Positions 23,028 through 35,300 of a stretch of DNA of 64,000 bases are shown piece by piece. Origin of the DNA: Aurifilum marmelostoma. Taxonomy: Eukaryota; Ascomycota; Sordariomycetes; Diaporthales; Cryphonectriaceae. Made by a program: the position numbers and the translations under genes. The stretch is from contig JAMXSV010000028.1 in assembly GCA_027559495.1 (NCBI GenBank), positions 1,612,001-1,676,000 of the forward strand, in the 5' to 3' direction. Numbering within the stretch: the first letter of the stretch is position 1; every line of letters starts with the position of its first letter. A model generated the notes under the pieces. The model had not been told where the DNA came from, did not search any database, and saw only the letters and a program-made list of their open reading frames with translations.

Positions 23028-24809
23028 ATGCCTCCACTCTCAAGACACCATGTCCCCCCGCTCCACAAAATGATCAATGGAAAGCCTCGCGTACTCCAAG
23101 CGGTAGCAGAGCCTGCAGATGTCTCAGCTCTGCCAATCGAGAGTAGTGATGAGGAGGCCAAAGAATCACCAGGGCAACAACAGCCTGAGAACAGATACGT
23201 TGACTCATCCGATGATGACGACCTTTTTGGAAGCGCGGATCTGCAACATACCAATTTTGGGGAAAAGGCCGCACCCATCAACCAAAGTGCTAGTAAATGT
23301 ACCAGCCATGCCAAAGACGAGAAGTCAGAGACTAGCACTCGTGGTCGGCCAGGAAACCGGCGCTCAGCCCGGCATATTGAGACGCCCAAGTTGAAGGAGA
23401 AGCCAAAGGACACGATTGAAGACATTGAGGCAGGCGACAGTGCCACGGACACTGCTAATAAAAGGCCAGAAAGTAATGCTCACAAATCGAATCCCGGCAT
23501 AGGGGATCACATGGTTGATGGCTGGATGGTGGGCAAGCGCAAGACAGGTGCAGGCTATGGCAGCAAGAGAGGACGCGATTCCCAGGACTCGACACCCATC
23601 AGGACATTTAAAAGGATACGCAAAGCCTCGGATACACCGGAGAAGAAAAGTGTTTTCAAGATGCCCACCGCCATGTTATTGGAATCAACACCTCCGCCCG
23701 ACTCCAAGTCCTCACCGCTGTCCTCACCGGCGGCCCGCAGGCCAAAACTCCTCGACGTCCGATTCAAGAAGCAGAAAGCGACGCGGGGCCGACTTGCTGG
23801 AGGAAAGAAATTCCGGCGCCTGATCCAGGATGATGAATCAGAAAGGCCAGAGTTCAAGATGCCAACGAGTTATGGCGAGTATGCCCCAAATCCGGAGCTA
23901 GTCGACTTCGAGACGCCACTCGACGACCCGTCAGATGAGACCGACCTTGAAACAGGCCAGGCGTTGTGCCCGATCTGTGAAGAGGTGGTCGATGAGAACC
24001 TGCTCAACGAGTTCTCGAGAGGGCAGAGGATGGACGTCGTCCGACAGGGGAGATTCTGCCGGCTGCACAGGAAGAAGTCTGCGCAGCAACAATGGGAAGA
24101 GAGGGGCTACCCTGTGATCGACTGGAAAGGCCTGAAGAAGCGTATCAAAGGCCACCATGATCACATCAAGTCCCTGATAGAGGGGAAGGCGTCTGCTTCA
24201 TATTTCGGATCACTGCTCCGCGAGAACATCAAAGAGGGCAGAAACAGAACGCTTCTCAAGACAGAAGAATATCTCTCACCAGGGTATTATGGTCTGCGAG
24301 GCATGAGCTTGATGACGGAGACAATAGTGGGAATGTTCTCGTCTCTGCTCAGGGAGAGGGCGCCACAAGACAAGCTCATCTCTGCGAGAGGCTACACTAA
24401 CTTCGTGCAGTCGGTATTGGTCCCGGAGCTTGCCGTCAGGCTCATCCAGGAGGATCTGTCACTCTCCCCACAGGAAGCCCAGGATGTAATGCTGGAAAGT
24501 CGTGTCGTGGGTGACGCCCTTTGCGACGAGAATGAAGATTCACAGATCCAACCAACTGTACAAGAAGAAGACGATGAGAGTGGCGTTGCTGGAGAACCGC
24601 AGGAAGCCGAGGTCGAGGAGATCACTGAAGAGGTCCCCACGAAGATCAAGATTCACGAAGTTGTTGATAGTGACGATGAGTCTGACCTGTCAAGTATCGC
24701 CTCCCTAGGCAATGAGGCCGATATCAAGGACAAAGAGGCCACCACTGCAGTGTTGCAGCAGGCCGATGATAGTGATTCAGATCTGACATCGTTGGAGGAC
24801 TTGTTTTGA
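23028..24809 (+). CDS. RTC4-like domain protein
   Basis: Single exon of 593 residues from the first ATG (MPPLSRHHVPPLHKM). Residues 1-310 are acidic/basic low complexity with SSDDDDLFGS, several KRxR clusters likely to act as nuclear signals, and Ser/Pro-rich segments. Residues about 314-510 form the conserved part. CPIC (314-317), then FCRLH about 40 residues later, could bind zinc. A helical block EYLSPGYYGLRGMSLM and ISARGYTNFVQSVLVPELA match the RTC4 domain (yeast Restriction of Telomere Capping 4), a nuclear protein of poorly known role. The C-terminus is a long acidic tail with repeated SDxE/DSDxDL motifs (VVDSDDESDLSS, ADDSDSDLTSLEDLF). These resemble SUMO-interacting or casein kinase 2 sites, which is inference. 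Domain call is good, function open. Confidence 0.85.
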   Translation: MPPLSRHHVPPLHKMINGKPRVLQAVAEPADVSALPIESSDEEAKESPGQQQPENRYVDSSDDDDLFGSADLQHTNFGEKAAPINQSASKCTSHAKDEKSETSTRGRPGNRRSARHIETPKLKEKPKDTIEDIEAGDSATDTANKRPESNAHKSNPGIGDHMVDGWMVGKRKTGAGYGSKRGRDSQDSTPIRTFKRIRKASDTPEKKSVFKMPTAMLLESTPPPDSKSSPLSSPAARRPKLLDVRFKKQKATRGRLAGGKKFRRLIQDDESERPEFKMPTSYGEYAPNPELVDFETPLDDPSDETDLETGQALCPICEEVVDENLLNEFSRGQRMDVVRQGRFCRLHRKKSAQQQWEERGYPVIDWKGLKKRIKGHHDHIKSLIEGKASASYFGSLLRENIKEGRNRTLLKTEEYLSPGYYGLRGMSLMTETIVGMFSSLLRERAPQDKLISARGYTNFVQSVLVPELAVRLIQEDLSLSPQEAQDVMLESRVVGDALCDENEDSQIQPTVQEEDDESGVAGEPQEAEVEEITEEVPTKIKIHEVVDSDDESDLSSIASLGNEADIKDKEATTAVLQQADDSDSDLTSLEDLF

Positions 24810-27239
24810 GGGAGCCTGACGTATCGCTGAAGGCGGCTGGTGGGTTTGACACGCCTGCCGTGTCCGCGCTGCCTGCCGAGCAAGAGAAAGACATACCAAT
24901 GTTCTGGGGTCGGGCTTACAGTACTGGTGTAGATACGCACGCATGTGGCATGGTCTTATATCAATTATACACTGCGCAGTGTTGGTAGTGAACATATAGG
25001 GCAGGCAATCAGGTTTCGCAGCTTCCGTTACTGAATGATTTGTGCTAGACGAGTGATCGAATCCATCTGTTCGAGATATGCATACCTTGGGGCCAGCTAT
25101 TCGGTCGCGATGTACCATAGTCCTATGTACAGTTATGGTTTGGGCGAGCGCTGTAGGCTAAGCTGCGACGCTGGGTCGCGTGAACAGCAAGGGGGGTCGG
25201 GTAGAGCTGCACCTGTCGCACAGCAGTTCTGTGCTGTGGAAGGAGGCGGGGAGGTGCGGGGGAGGACGTCTGGACTCTTTCTTTCACGCCCGATGCCAAC
25301 TCTCGTCCTGTCCGAAACGTAGATGGATGGCTAGACGGTCGATCTTGGCTGTACACACACGCCTACTGCACACGCCACCGCAAGAAAGGCATCGAGCCTA
25401 GATCCGCCACAGTCATGAGGCATTTCCTTCAATTCTTTGCCCCTCCGCCCTCAATTGATTTCTTGCGCCCTTTTCTCTCCTGGAAGCGAAGACAAGAGAC
25501 TGAACACTACGCGGCTTATAGCGCTGACTCGCACAAATGTCTGAAGCAGTAAGAAAAGCAACGAGCCCAAAGCAAGAACGCTTTTTTGGGATATGTCTCA
25601 TATGCAGCGTCTTCTCTTCCCCCCCCCCCCCTTCCAAGACATTATCTGCTCAAAGAACGGTAGGTATCTTTGGTAGAGCGGGAACGGATGGGGGGGGAGG
25701 GGGTCGTAGGCGAGTCCGATGGCCACACCAACTACCCCAGGCTGCCGTTCAGCCGACGGGACAAACGGGGATGGCTGGATGGATGGGTGGTTGATAGAAC
25801 TAAAATCGAGGGAGGGGTGTACCTCATAGCACACGCGATGAGCGCGGAGGAGGCAAGAAGAAGTGGAATGACCGGCCATATGCGTGTGTATGACTCTGGG
25901 TCAGACCAGACAGATAAACAGCGGGCAAAAAAAAAGAGGGTTTTCCTCTTTTTTTTTTCTTTTTGCCTTGATAAGGGCGTCCGCCACGTGTGAGTAACCA
26001 GGTACTATGTACGAGGGATGACCCTTTTTTTCTGTCTATTTTTCCTCTTTTTTAACCTTTCGCGCCCGCGTGGAGCGTTTTTTGGACAGGATGTGGCGGA
26101 TACCGCAAACTCCAGACCGTACGCGTGTAGCTTGAAAACCTGTTCGACGGCTTGCTGGCTCGGCGTGGGCTCTTTTGATGCGCCCTTGAATATTGAAACG
26201 ATTGATGCCAGTCTGGAGGAGGGCGGGCGGTACAGTACTTAAGTACTTCAGTAGTAGCCAGGTAAGGCCTCAGGCTCTTTTCGGCTTGGTGCGCAGATAT
26301 AATTCCGTACTTAGCTAGGAGCGCTTGGTGGGTGTAGCCTGCATGGCTTGTGGTCGCAACAACGGAGCGATAACGCCCACAGTATGCATCGGACTGCTCA
26401 GAGCTTGAGTGGAATACTACAGCACAGCACATATTGACAGTCTTGGGGTACGTAACTTTTTACCCCAGTTTAGGCGATAGCTCAATGGTCCTCCGCGGAA
26501 CTCTGACATGCATGCACAGTCATATGTCTCTGACAGGACACCCTATTTGCTGCTGCTGAGGGGCACGATGATGCCGTCATACTATGGGCAAGTAGGGCCG
26601 AATGCGAATGATCTTCTGTCTCTGTGATGTGTGATTCCTAGTAGTGGTAGTAGTGCCCCCTCCTAGGGCTGCGGCGGTGGTGGTGATGGTGATACCGACT
26701 TTCTGGACAGGAGACTATTATTAGACCTGACTTTTCGGCCTACTGCACTTACTGTGTAGGGGACCAGACTCTTTCCAAGAAGACGGTGTGCGTCTGTGTA
26801 CGCGCCCATCGAGTCAGAACCTGGGAGATGATTGAACTGGGTATTTCCAGGGCATCACAACTCGGCCTGCGACGCCCTCTATAGCCAGAGTTTTTCGTTG
26901 TTGCGGTGTGAGTACCTCGAGGCTTGGCCACCTGATAAACCTTCGCCACCAACCACCAGGAGATATCTCGGCTTGCGATGCATGACATACATGCATGGCT
27001 ATACAAGATGAATCGAGGTAATGCTCTGGCTGTCGGAAGAGAGGAAAAGTCTGGGGGTTTTTTTTCCTTTGCTGACTCGGGAGATGCACGGTTGACGGGT
27101 TTGGAGACAAGATGGGTTCCCGGTGGGGAGGGAGGAAAGCATATCTCTCTCCCGCCAGGCCCTCGATCTTCTGCTCGAGGGGGTCTAGGTATGCCGGCTC
27201 GAGGATCCCAGGTGACAAGCGAGCTTCACAAGCGCTAAA

Positions 27240-27290
27240 ACATAATAATAATAATAATATTTAATTTAATTTTATTTTTTTATTTTTTTG
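27240..27290. repeat. (AAT)n and AT-rich tract
   Basis: An AAT microsatellite followed by nearly pure A/T sequence with T-runs, about 50 nt in all, in otherwise GC-rich DNA. It could be a DNA-unwinding or scaffold element, but the sequence shows only the composition. Confidence 0.8.
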
Positions 27291-27548
27291 AAAAGAGAGA
27301 GAGACAGAAAGGACCTCCCTGGCTCGGCAAAAAGCTGCACGCTCCAGGTCACCTCATCACTGCGAGCCATTCCGGCCGTTGCGAGTTCCAGACAGTCGAG
27401 CGAAAAGAGAAAAAGAGCCAAGGGCAGGGTATGTTTTAGGTGAATGCCTCTGGTGTTTGGACCAAGCGTTATTATGCCTTGCGGGTTTTCCTATGAGGCA
27501 CTCCACCCCCCTCTAGTCTCAGCTCACGACAAGGAATCAAACGCCCAA

Positions 27549-27574
27549 GCAGCAGCAGCAGCAGCAGCAGCAGC
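27549..27574. repeat. (CAG)n trinucleotide repeat
   Basis: About nine CAG units, noncoding as far as I can see. Confidence 0.9.
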
Positions 27575-28235
27575 GGTCGAATTAAAAATAAAATAAATTC
27601 CGATAATTATAATAATAATAAAAGGACTCGCGTACGTTGTGGAAACCTGCCCACACGGGCTACCTCTCTGGACGGCCCTTCATGATCGCCGCAAGGATCT
27701 TGACGCAGTCATCGGTAAAAAGAAAAAAAAAATACAACAAAAAGAGGCGACGACAGGCATCAGAAAAAGGACAAAAAAGAGATGGCCGCCATTTGATGTT
27801 GCATCGCGTCAGAGCTGCGTTGGCCAAGCAGCCAGCCCTTCTCTCTTGCTCGCTCGCTCCTCCTCCTTGTCGTCCTCGATGGGGGCCAAGGCGGGGTTTG
27901 CATGCACACCTTCTTGCTTGGCCTTTCCCCTCCCTCCTCTGTTTTTGCCCGGCCACCATTCCTACCACAGTAGTGGTACTTGAAGCGACAAAGCGTGATG
28001 CGGCTTTGACACCTGTGGTGGGTGATACCGTGTACTATTATAGCAGTAGCTCAAGCCCGAAATGCCCCAACACGAGTATGTTGCTACGTCGGTGCGGACT
28101 ACACTGTTTCGAAACTCTGGCCCCCTCGCTCGAAAATGGGGTGCTGTCTGGGACGTCCTCAGACCACCAATTTCATACACACACACACAAACACAAAGAG
28201 ATGCCCAGGCTTGTCGTCTCACGATTGTCTTTGAT

Positions 28236-28259
28236 TGCTGCTGCTGCTGCTGCTGCTGC
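28236..28259. repeat. (CTG)8 trinucleotide repeat
   Basis: Eight CTG units, about 0.7 kb from the CAG repeat and of opposite sense, so the two could pair in a single-stranded transcript or at a fork. No coding role is seen. Confidence 0.9.
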
Positions 28260-28398
28260 CACGCGACTTACTGAATATATGTACGGTACCCTCAAAGAAA
28301 GCCTCGGGGGGGGTTCGTCAAGATACAAGATGCGGGAGGGTGTGGGGTGATGGGCATGTCCCAGGTACCGAGAGCACCTGGGGAGCCTAGAATCTTGT

Positions 28399-28448
28399 AC
28401 CGCTACTTAGAGCCCCTCACCCATCCCACGCTAAGTAGCGGTGAGGGG
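28399..28448. repeat. Interlocked inverted repeats (A-B-A'-B')
   Basis: Arm A (28399-28410, ACCGCTACTTAG) pairs perfectly with A' (28431-28442). Arm B (28413-28421, CCCCTCACC) pairs perfectly with B' (28440-28448). A' and B' overlap by 3 nt, so the two hairpins exclude each other in full form, or together give a pseudoknot-like fold. The site is about 950 nt upstream of the cyclase start codon. Confidence 0.75.
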
Positions 28449-29397
28449 AGATTGAAGATAGGTACTATTACCTGATACACCCCTGGTCGGTACCTCTCCA
28501 GCCGCCTGCCACACACAGGTCGCGCCGGCCTAAACCTGGGATGCAGCTTGTGTCTCATTCTCATAGATCTGCCCGCACCCGCACCCTGCAGGCTGCTCGG
28601 CCACTTGCTGCCACCTCGAACAGATGACCGCCCCCCTCCACATCCCACATCAATCCACACCCACACAGGGCCCGATCCCGCCCATCCTGAGCCCGTTTGA
28701 AAGTTTTGTCCCAGCTGATTGGGGGGAGTCGTTGCTGCATCTTGCCTGCTGTTGCAACTCTGCTGCTCCTCCTTGTTGGCACTGCATGGGCAGCAGCAGG
28801 CCTTGCTTGGGGTGGCCAACGCTTCGCTTCCGCTCCACCTCACCTCGAATCTCGTCCTGCACTTGATCTATACCATAATCTATCGCCATTTATCTTGGAT
28901 GGGAGGGGGCTTTCTGAGCGAAACTCTCTCTTCTTTCTCTCTCTCTCTTCTTCTATAAGCACATTCGTACTTTCTTACTTCATCCCCCCCCCCTTCCCAC
29001 CTGTTCTCTCATTGCAACCCAGGCGACCAGCCACCCCCGTCTGGACCTTATGCTATAGCTCGCCCGCGACTGGTACAAATTGAACCCGAGAGTCAACAGA
29101 GAGACCAAGACCTTCCCCACACCCTCCAGTCGCCTACTGCTACTACTGCTACTGCTGCTCGCTGCTGCTCAAACTTCTGCCACAGGAACCTGCGAGCACA
29201 AGGCACGAGCACAAGGCACGAGCACAAGCAGATATAGTACGTGAGTCAGGCATTATATGCGCAATAGCTGCTGCGGTGGTCGCGCCGCCCGTCTCTGCTA
29301 CCCGTGCCGCCAGCGACCTCGATGGGCCTTGGATAATCTAATCGCGGTTTGAGGACATGGCTCTGTTGTGTCCTGGGACCAACAGGCCAAGGTGACA

Positions 29398-32300
29398 ATG
29401 ACGAGAGATGAGCAGACCTCACGGTTCAGCTCTGTGACGAGCGCGAGTACCGAAAGCAACGCCTCCGACATCACCGTCAAGCCGCTCCCAGCTCTGCCTA
29501 GGCCCAAGGACAAGGACAAGGACAGGCTAAAGGACAAAGACAATGGCGGCGATGACGGTTCCATCCGCCTGCGATCCTCGTCTAGGAGCTCCCGCAGGGC
29601 TGCTGCACCGAGCCGAATCAAGACCGACGACCATGGGCGTCCCGTCAAGTGAGTAGTTTCCGTTCTCGTCACCAGTGCAGTGTGTAGGTGCGTGTATGTT
29701 ATGTGTGTGTCTGCGCGTTGCCCTTGCGGGGCTGGCTTCGGGTGGGCTTGTGTCTTGTCTATTGTGTCGTGCACGCCGCCGCCGCCGCAACTCGTCGCCC
29801 CGGCTCGACCGAGACATCTTGCTGTCGCCCACCCCGCCGCCAGCATACCGCAGTCTGTACGCACATGAACGCTCTCGAGACATAACTGGTCAACTTTTAC
29901 CCTTTGACAGAGAGAGAGAGAGAGAGAGAGAGAGGAAAGAGATACAGTGCTTCTCTCCTCTCTCCTTTCTTGCCTGCTCCAGGGCCCACACGCAAGAGAA
30001 CTGACAGGTCGAGCCGCCTCTGCGCTTCTCTCCCTCACAGGCCACCGAAAGGAACAAAAGACCAAGAGTCTCAGCCCCAGCTGTCCTCGCCGACGCCCAA
30101 GCCTCCCAATGCGAAGACCCCAAACTCCCTGCGCGCCGCTTTGTCCCCTAGTTTCTCCTCAAGCTCGACCTCGACCTCAAATGCCGCCGCCGCTCCCGTC
30201 TTTGCTGCTCCGCGAGAGCACCGCCTGAGCGACTTTGCCAACTACCGCCGCGATCTAGCAGTCCTGGAGCCTGCTGGCAGCCGCGCTCCGCAGATCGTTC
30301 ATAATCCGCCATCGACTGCCGCCTCATTTGTGCAACAGGTTGCGCCGTGGCTGGTCAGCGGCGCTGGAGGTGCCGGAGGAGGAGGTGGAGGGGCAACAAC
30401 AACAGCAGCAGCAGCAGCGACAGGGGCAGCAGCAGCAGAAGGAGGAGGAGGAGGAGGAGGAGGCAGTAATGGCAACAGCAACAATTACAATCACTACAAT
30501 AACCTGCCCACGCCCACTTCATCCAACGGAGGCGCGATGGGTACAACTTTCTATAACGATTCTAGCGACAACCTCTCCTCCGCCTCGCCCTCGCAAATGT
30601 CGCCGGGGTTCAGATCCGCCTCGGTCAGTGCGCTCATGCGCCCCACACCAAATCCTCCCGGCAGTGACTCCCCCGACGCTGCATATTTCAACGATGAAAG
30701 GAGGCCCTCCATAGCCAGCGTCACGACCACCGCGAGCAGCCAGGCCTCCAAATCGAGCGGCCAGAGGGCAGGAGGCATCAGGAAACTTCAGGGTTTCTTT
30801 GGCGAAGAATTCCCTGGTCGAGACTCGTCGGAAACCTCCCTACCACCTTCCCTTGCCGGGAAGGAGTCCCGATCTCATTCGTACAGCCACACTCCCCGTC
30901 CCCATCGTGACCGCAACTACTCCAACGCCACAGACCATACCCGAGATGCTTCACCGTCCTCCTCCAGGCCTAGAACACCAGTCCCAGCCCCAGAGGTCGT
31001 GCCATTCCTCTATCAAGAAGCCCAGGTGCGTGTGTTCAGATTTAGAGACGACCCAGACAAGCCCTTGTTGTTTTTCTTCTTTCCCCTCTCTCGTTTCGGG
31101 TAGTGCCCTTCCCACCACTACACACTACCACCAACAGACCCGCTCTCTGTGTCTGTGAGAGAGGGAGTGTGTGTGTGTCTCTCTGTCGGGAGAGCCCTGT
31201 GCATTTCTCCCTGCAAACCTTAATTCTTCCAAATCTCTCTGTTATATCCGCGCATGCACCTTGCGGGACCGATTGCATTGCAAGGAAACCTGCTCCATCT
31301 TCATCTAGAACTCTCTCTTTTTTATTATTTTTTTCCTATAACATCGTCATGGATTTTTTCTAAACCTTCTTCTTTTACCCTGTCGCTCATCATCGATGCT
31401 GTGACGCCCATTTAATCTGACTGACAATCTAATTTTTTTTTTCCTTTTGCTCTGCAGGATATCGCGATTTACGGTGAGGCCCCTGTTCGAGGTGTGCTCG
31501 CCGGCCCGGACAGAGAGCGTTACGCGAGCGAGAACGCATCGCAGAATCCTCCCAAGACTTCATCCTCGAACCGGTCTGGTCAATCAGTCACCCATGGACA
31601 AGGCCACTCTCATCGACACAACAAGAGCAACGATGATTCTCGGATCCTGCGGCCACAACTAAGTCGAGAAGATTCTCAAGCCAGCATGCTGCACTCGTCC
31701 AAGACGCCCCAGAACAACGTCTTCGGCTCTCGATCCCGCGCACAAAGTCCCACGCCCAGTGGGCACAGTAGTCTCGGAATGAAGAATGGAGGGCTCGACG
31801 GCCCTGCCTCGCCCAGCTACAGCCACCACCACAAGAAGGGGATATTCAACCGCTTCCGGGGGAGGAAGGAAAAGGAGGAGATTGGACCCCCGCTCAACAA
31901 GAAGCTCTCCACCTCGACACAGTCCCTGGCCTCAACATTGGTGGCCAGGCCGTCGCGCCAGGAGTTTACAAAGGATGACGGCCCAGTGATGTACGGGCAG
32001 ACCTTGGGTCCCGCTGGTAGAGACCCAACGGCCGAGCCCACGCCGCGACGGCCCGAGACCGCGCGACAGGCGACGTTCAACAACAAGTTCCCCTTCTCCA
32101 AGAAGGGCCGCTCCAACAAGGGCTATGATGAAGGCGACGAGCTGATTGGGCCGACAGAGCGCTCGAACGACAAGGGGACATACTTCAAGCTCGACACCGA
32201 CCTCGACGACATGTCAGGCATCGTGACCAGACATGCACCCCTGACACCGATCATTCCGGGCACCTCGACTGCTCCCGAGACCGAGAAGACCCCGCTGCCA

Positions 32301-35300
32301 CCGAGAAATAACGGCGTCAACGGCGTCTGGAATGCACCAGACAGCTGGGCAGTACGGAAGACGGACCTGGAGGCCACCACCCAGGCCCTGGAGCTCGAGG
32401 AGATAGGCAGCCCGCCGCGGCCGGACGAGAAGCTTGCACCCTACTGCATCCGCGTGTTCCGGTCCGACGGCACGTTCGCGACGCTGCAGATGGCTCTCGA
32501 CTCATCCGTCCAGGAACTCATCAGCCAGATCATCAAGAAGTCCTATGTCACAGAGAGCCTGGATAATTACCACATCGTCCTGAAGAAGCACGACCTGGTC
32601 CGCGTACTGAACCACGCCGAACGCCCGCTCTATATTCAAAAACGGCTGCTCCAGCAGGTCGGGTACGAGGAACGGGACAGGATTGAAGACCTCGGTCGCG
32701 AGGACAACAGCTACATCTGCCGGTTCCTCTTCCTCTCCGCCAAGGAAAGCGACTTCCATGCGAGCACTCATGATCTGGGCTTCGGTCGGATGCAAAAGTT
32801 CAACCATATCGACTTGTCGGGTCGCAACCTCGTCACCATTCCTATATCCCTGTACTCCAAGGCCGGTGAGATCATCTCATTGAACCTGTCACGAAACTTG
32901 TCTCTGGATCTGCCTCGAGACTTCATCCATTCCTGCGTCAACCTGCGTGACATCAAGTACAACAACAACGAGGCCCGCAAGCTGCCTCTCAGCTTCAGCC
33001 GCGCAAACAAGCTGACCTACCTCGATGTGTCCAACAACCGCCTGGAGCAGCTGGAGCATGCTGAGCTAGGCAGCCTCGGCGGCCTGCTGAAGCTCAACCT
33101 GGCCAACAACAGGCTCAAGCATCTACCGCCCTACTTTGGAGCATACCGAGCACTGCGCACCCTGAACCTCTCGTCCAACTTCCTCGAAAACTTCCCTAGC
33201 TTCCTGTGCGAGCTGGAGAGCTTGGTGGATCTTGACATGTCCTTCAACCTCATCATGAGCTTCCCAGACAACATCGGCAACCTCAAATCATTGGAGAGGT
33301 TGGTTGTCACCAACAACAGGCTCTCGGGCGCTCTGCCAGACTCGTTCAAGAACCTGCAGAGCTTGCGTGAGCTTGATGTCAAGTACAATGCGATCTCGGC
33401 CATGGAAGTGATATCTGAGCTCCCTAAGCTGGAGATCATGACAGCCGACCACAACGCCATCTCACAGTTCCTTGGCAGTTTCGAGAGGTTACGATCTCTT
33501 AAGCTCAACGCAAACCCCATCACCAAGTTTGGCATTACCGCTCCTGTTCCGACCCTGAAACACCTCAACCTCTCTCATGCACAGCTGGCAAGCATTGATG
33601 ACACATTCCACAACATCCTGAACCTCGAGCGGCTGGTCCTGGACAAGAACTACTTTGCTTCCCTACCAGCACAGATCGGCAGCCTGCGACGCCTCGAGCA
33701 CTTCAGCATCGCGAACAACTCGCTCGGGGAGCTGCCTGCTGAGATTGGCTGTCTCACAGAACTCCGGGTTCTCGATGTCCGAAGCAACAACCTCAGAAAA
33801 CTGCCCATGGATATCTGGTGGGCAAACAAGCTGGAAACATTGAACGCATCTACCAATATCCTGGACTCCTTCCCCAAGCCGGCTTCCCGTGCCCCTCAAC
33901 CACCTCCAGATCTGACCGCGTCACAATCGTCCACGGGGCTCAAGCCAAGCTCCAGTAGTAGCCTGAGCCCGTCTCCGAGTACTGATGACCTGATGCCAGA
34001 TGGATCGAGGAGGCCGAGTCAGGCCTCTAGCACTCTGCTGAGTGTCGGCCCCTCACCGGTTCCCGCAGGTCCCGACCGCAAGAGCTCGGTCGTTTCGGTC
34101 TACGGCAAGGGAGGACGCAAAACATCCGTCATGTCGAGGACCACAACGAGCCAGAGCACGACCTCGCTGCCGCCCCCGATGCCTGGTCCGAGAAAGGATT
34201 CTGGCCTGTCATCTCGGTTGACCAATACGTTTGCCGGGTCGCTGAGGAATCTCTACCTCGCTGACAACCAGCTCGACGACGAGGTCTTCGACCATATCAC
34301 CCTACTTGGCGAGCTGCGCGTCCTGAACCTGTCGTACAATGAGCTGAGCGACATGCCTCAGAGGTCGATCAAGAGCTGGCCGCAGCTCGTAGAGCTGTAC
34401 CTGTCCGGCAACGAGCTGACCAGCCTCCCTGCGGATGATCTCGAGGAGTACAACTCCCTGCAGGTCATACACATCAACAGCAACAAATTCACCAATCTCC
34501 CTGCCGACATCTCCAAGGCCAAAAAGCTCGCCGTGCTGGACTGCGGAAGCAACTACCTCAAGTACAACATCTCCAACGTGCCATACGACTGGAACTGGAA
34601 CCTCAATCCCAACCTGAGGTTCCTCAATCTCTCCGGCAACAGACGCCTGGAGATCAAGCAGACACAAAATGGCCCCGCCAATGCCAACCGTGAAAATTAC
34701 ACCGACTTCAGCAGTCTGCTGAATCTCCGAGTGCTCGGGCTGATGGACGTCACCTTGATCGTACCGAGCATCCCGGATCAGAGTGAAGATCGTCGAGTCC
34801 GAACATCAGGCTCCTTGGCTGGCTTCTTACCGTACGGCATGGCAGACACCCTGGGCAGAAACGAGCATCTGTCGACCATCGACCTGGTGGTCCCTCGTTT
34901 CAACGCGTCTGATACGGAGACCTTGTTGGGCCTGTTCGATGGCCAGGCCCTCTCGAGCGGCGGCTCTAAGATCGCCAAGTACCTGCACGAGAACTTTGGT
35001 CACATCTTCGGTATGGAGTTGAAAGCATTGAAGACAAAGCTGAACGAGACACCTGTCGACGCAATGCGCCGGGCCTTCCTGGCCCTCAACAAAGATCTCG
35101 TGACAATTGCCATTCAGCACGCCGAGGAACGACCTATTGTGTCACACCGAGGGTCATCTGCCTCAGTCGTACTCAGCAAGGAAGATCTCAACTCGGGCGC
35201 TGTGGCTACTGTGGCCTATCTCCAGGGACAGGAGCTGTACATTGCGAATGTCGGCGACGTCCAAGCACTGCTTATCGAGTCCGACAGCACGCAGAAGATC

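Larger units (their letters stand above)
24810..29397. other. Gene-free 4.6 kb upstream of adenylate cyclase
   Basis: Nothing here looks like a conserved gene. The longest frame (27637-28350) starts with GTG and is low complexity. It holds a C13 run (25619-25631), an AT-rich tract (27240-27290), CAG and CTG repeats, an interlocked inverted repeat (28399-28448), and CT-rich leader sequence at 28920-29010. The last kilobase is probably promoter and 5' UTR of the cyclase gene, with several short upstream ATGs. Confidence 0.5.

Noticed and set aside
27549..27574. CAG array as a possible CRISPR or structured repeat
   Set aside because: A plain trinucleotide microsatellite with no spacers, in a eukaryotic genome.
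27637..28350. 237-codon plus-strand open frame
   Set aside because: It starts with GTG and is built from low-complexity Lys/Arg, Ser and Ala runs, including the CTG repeat. No family pattern or supporting exon was found; it is treated as chance.
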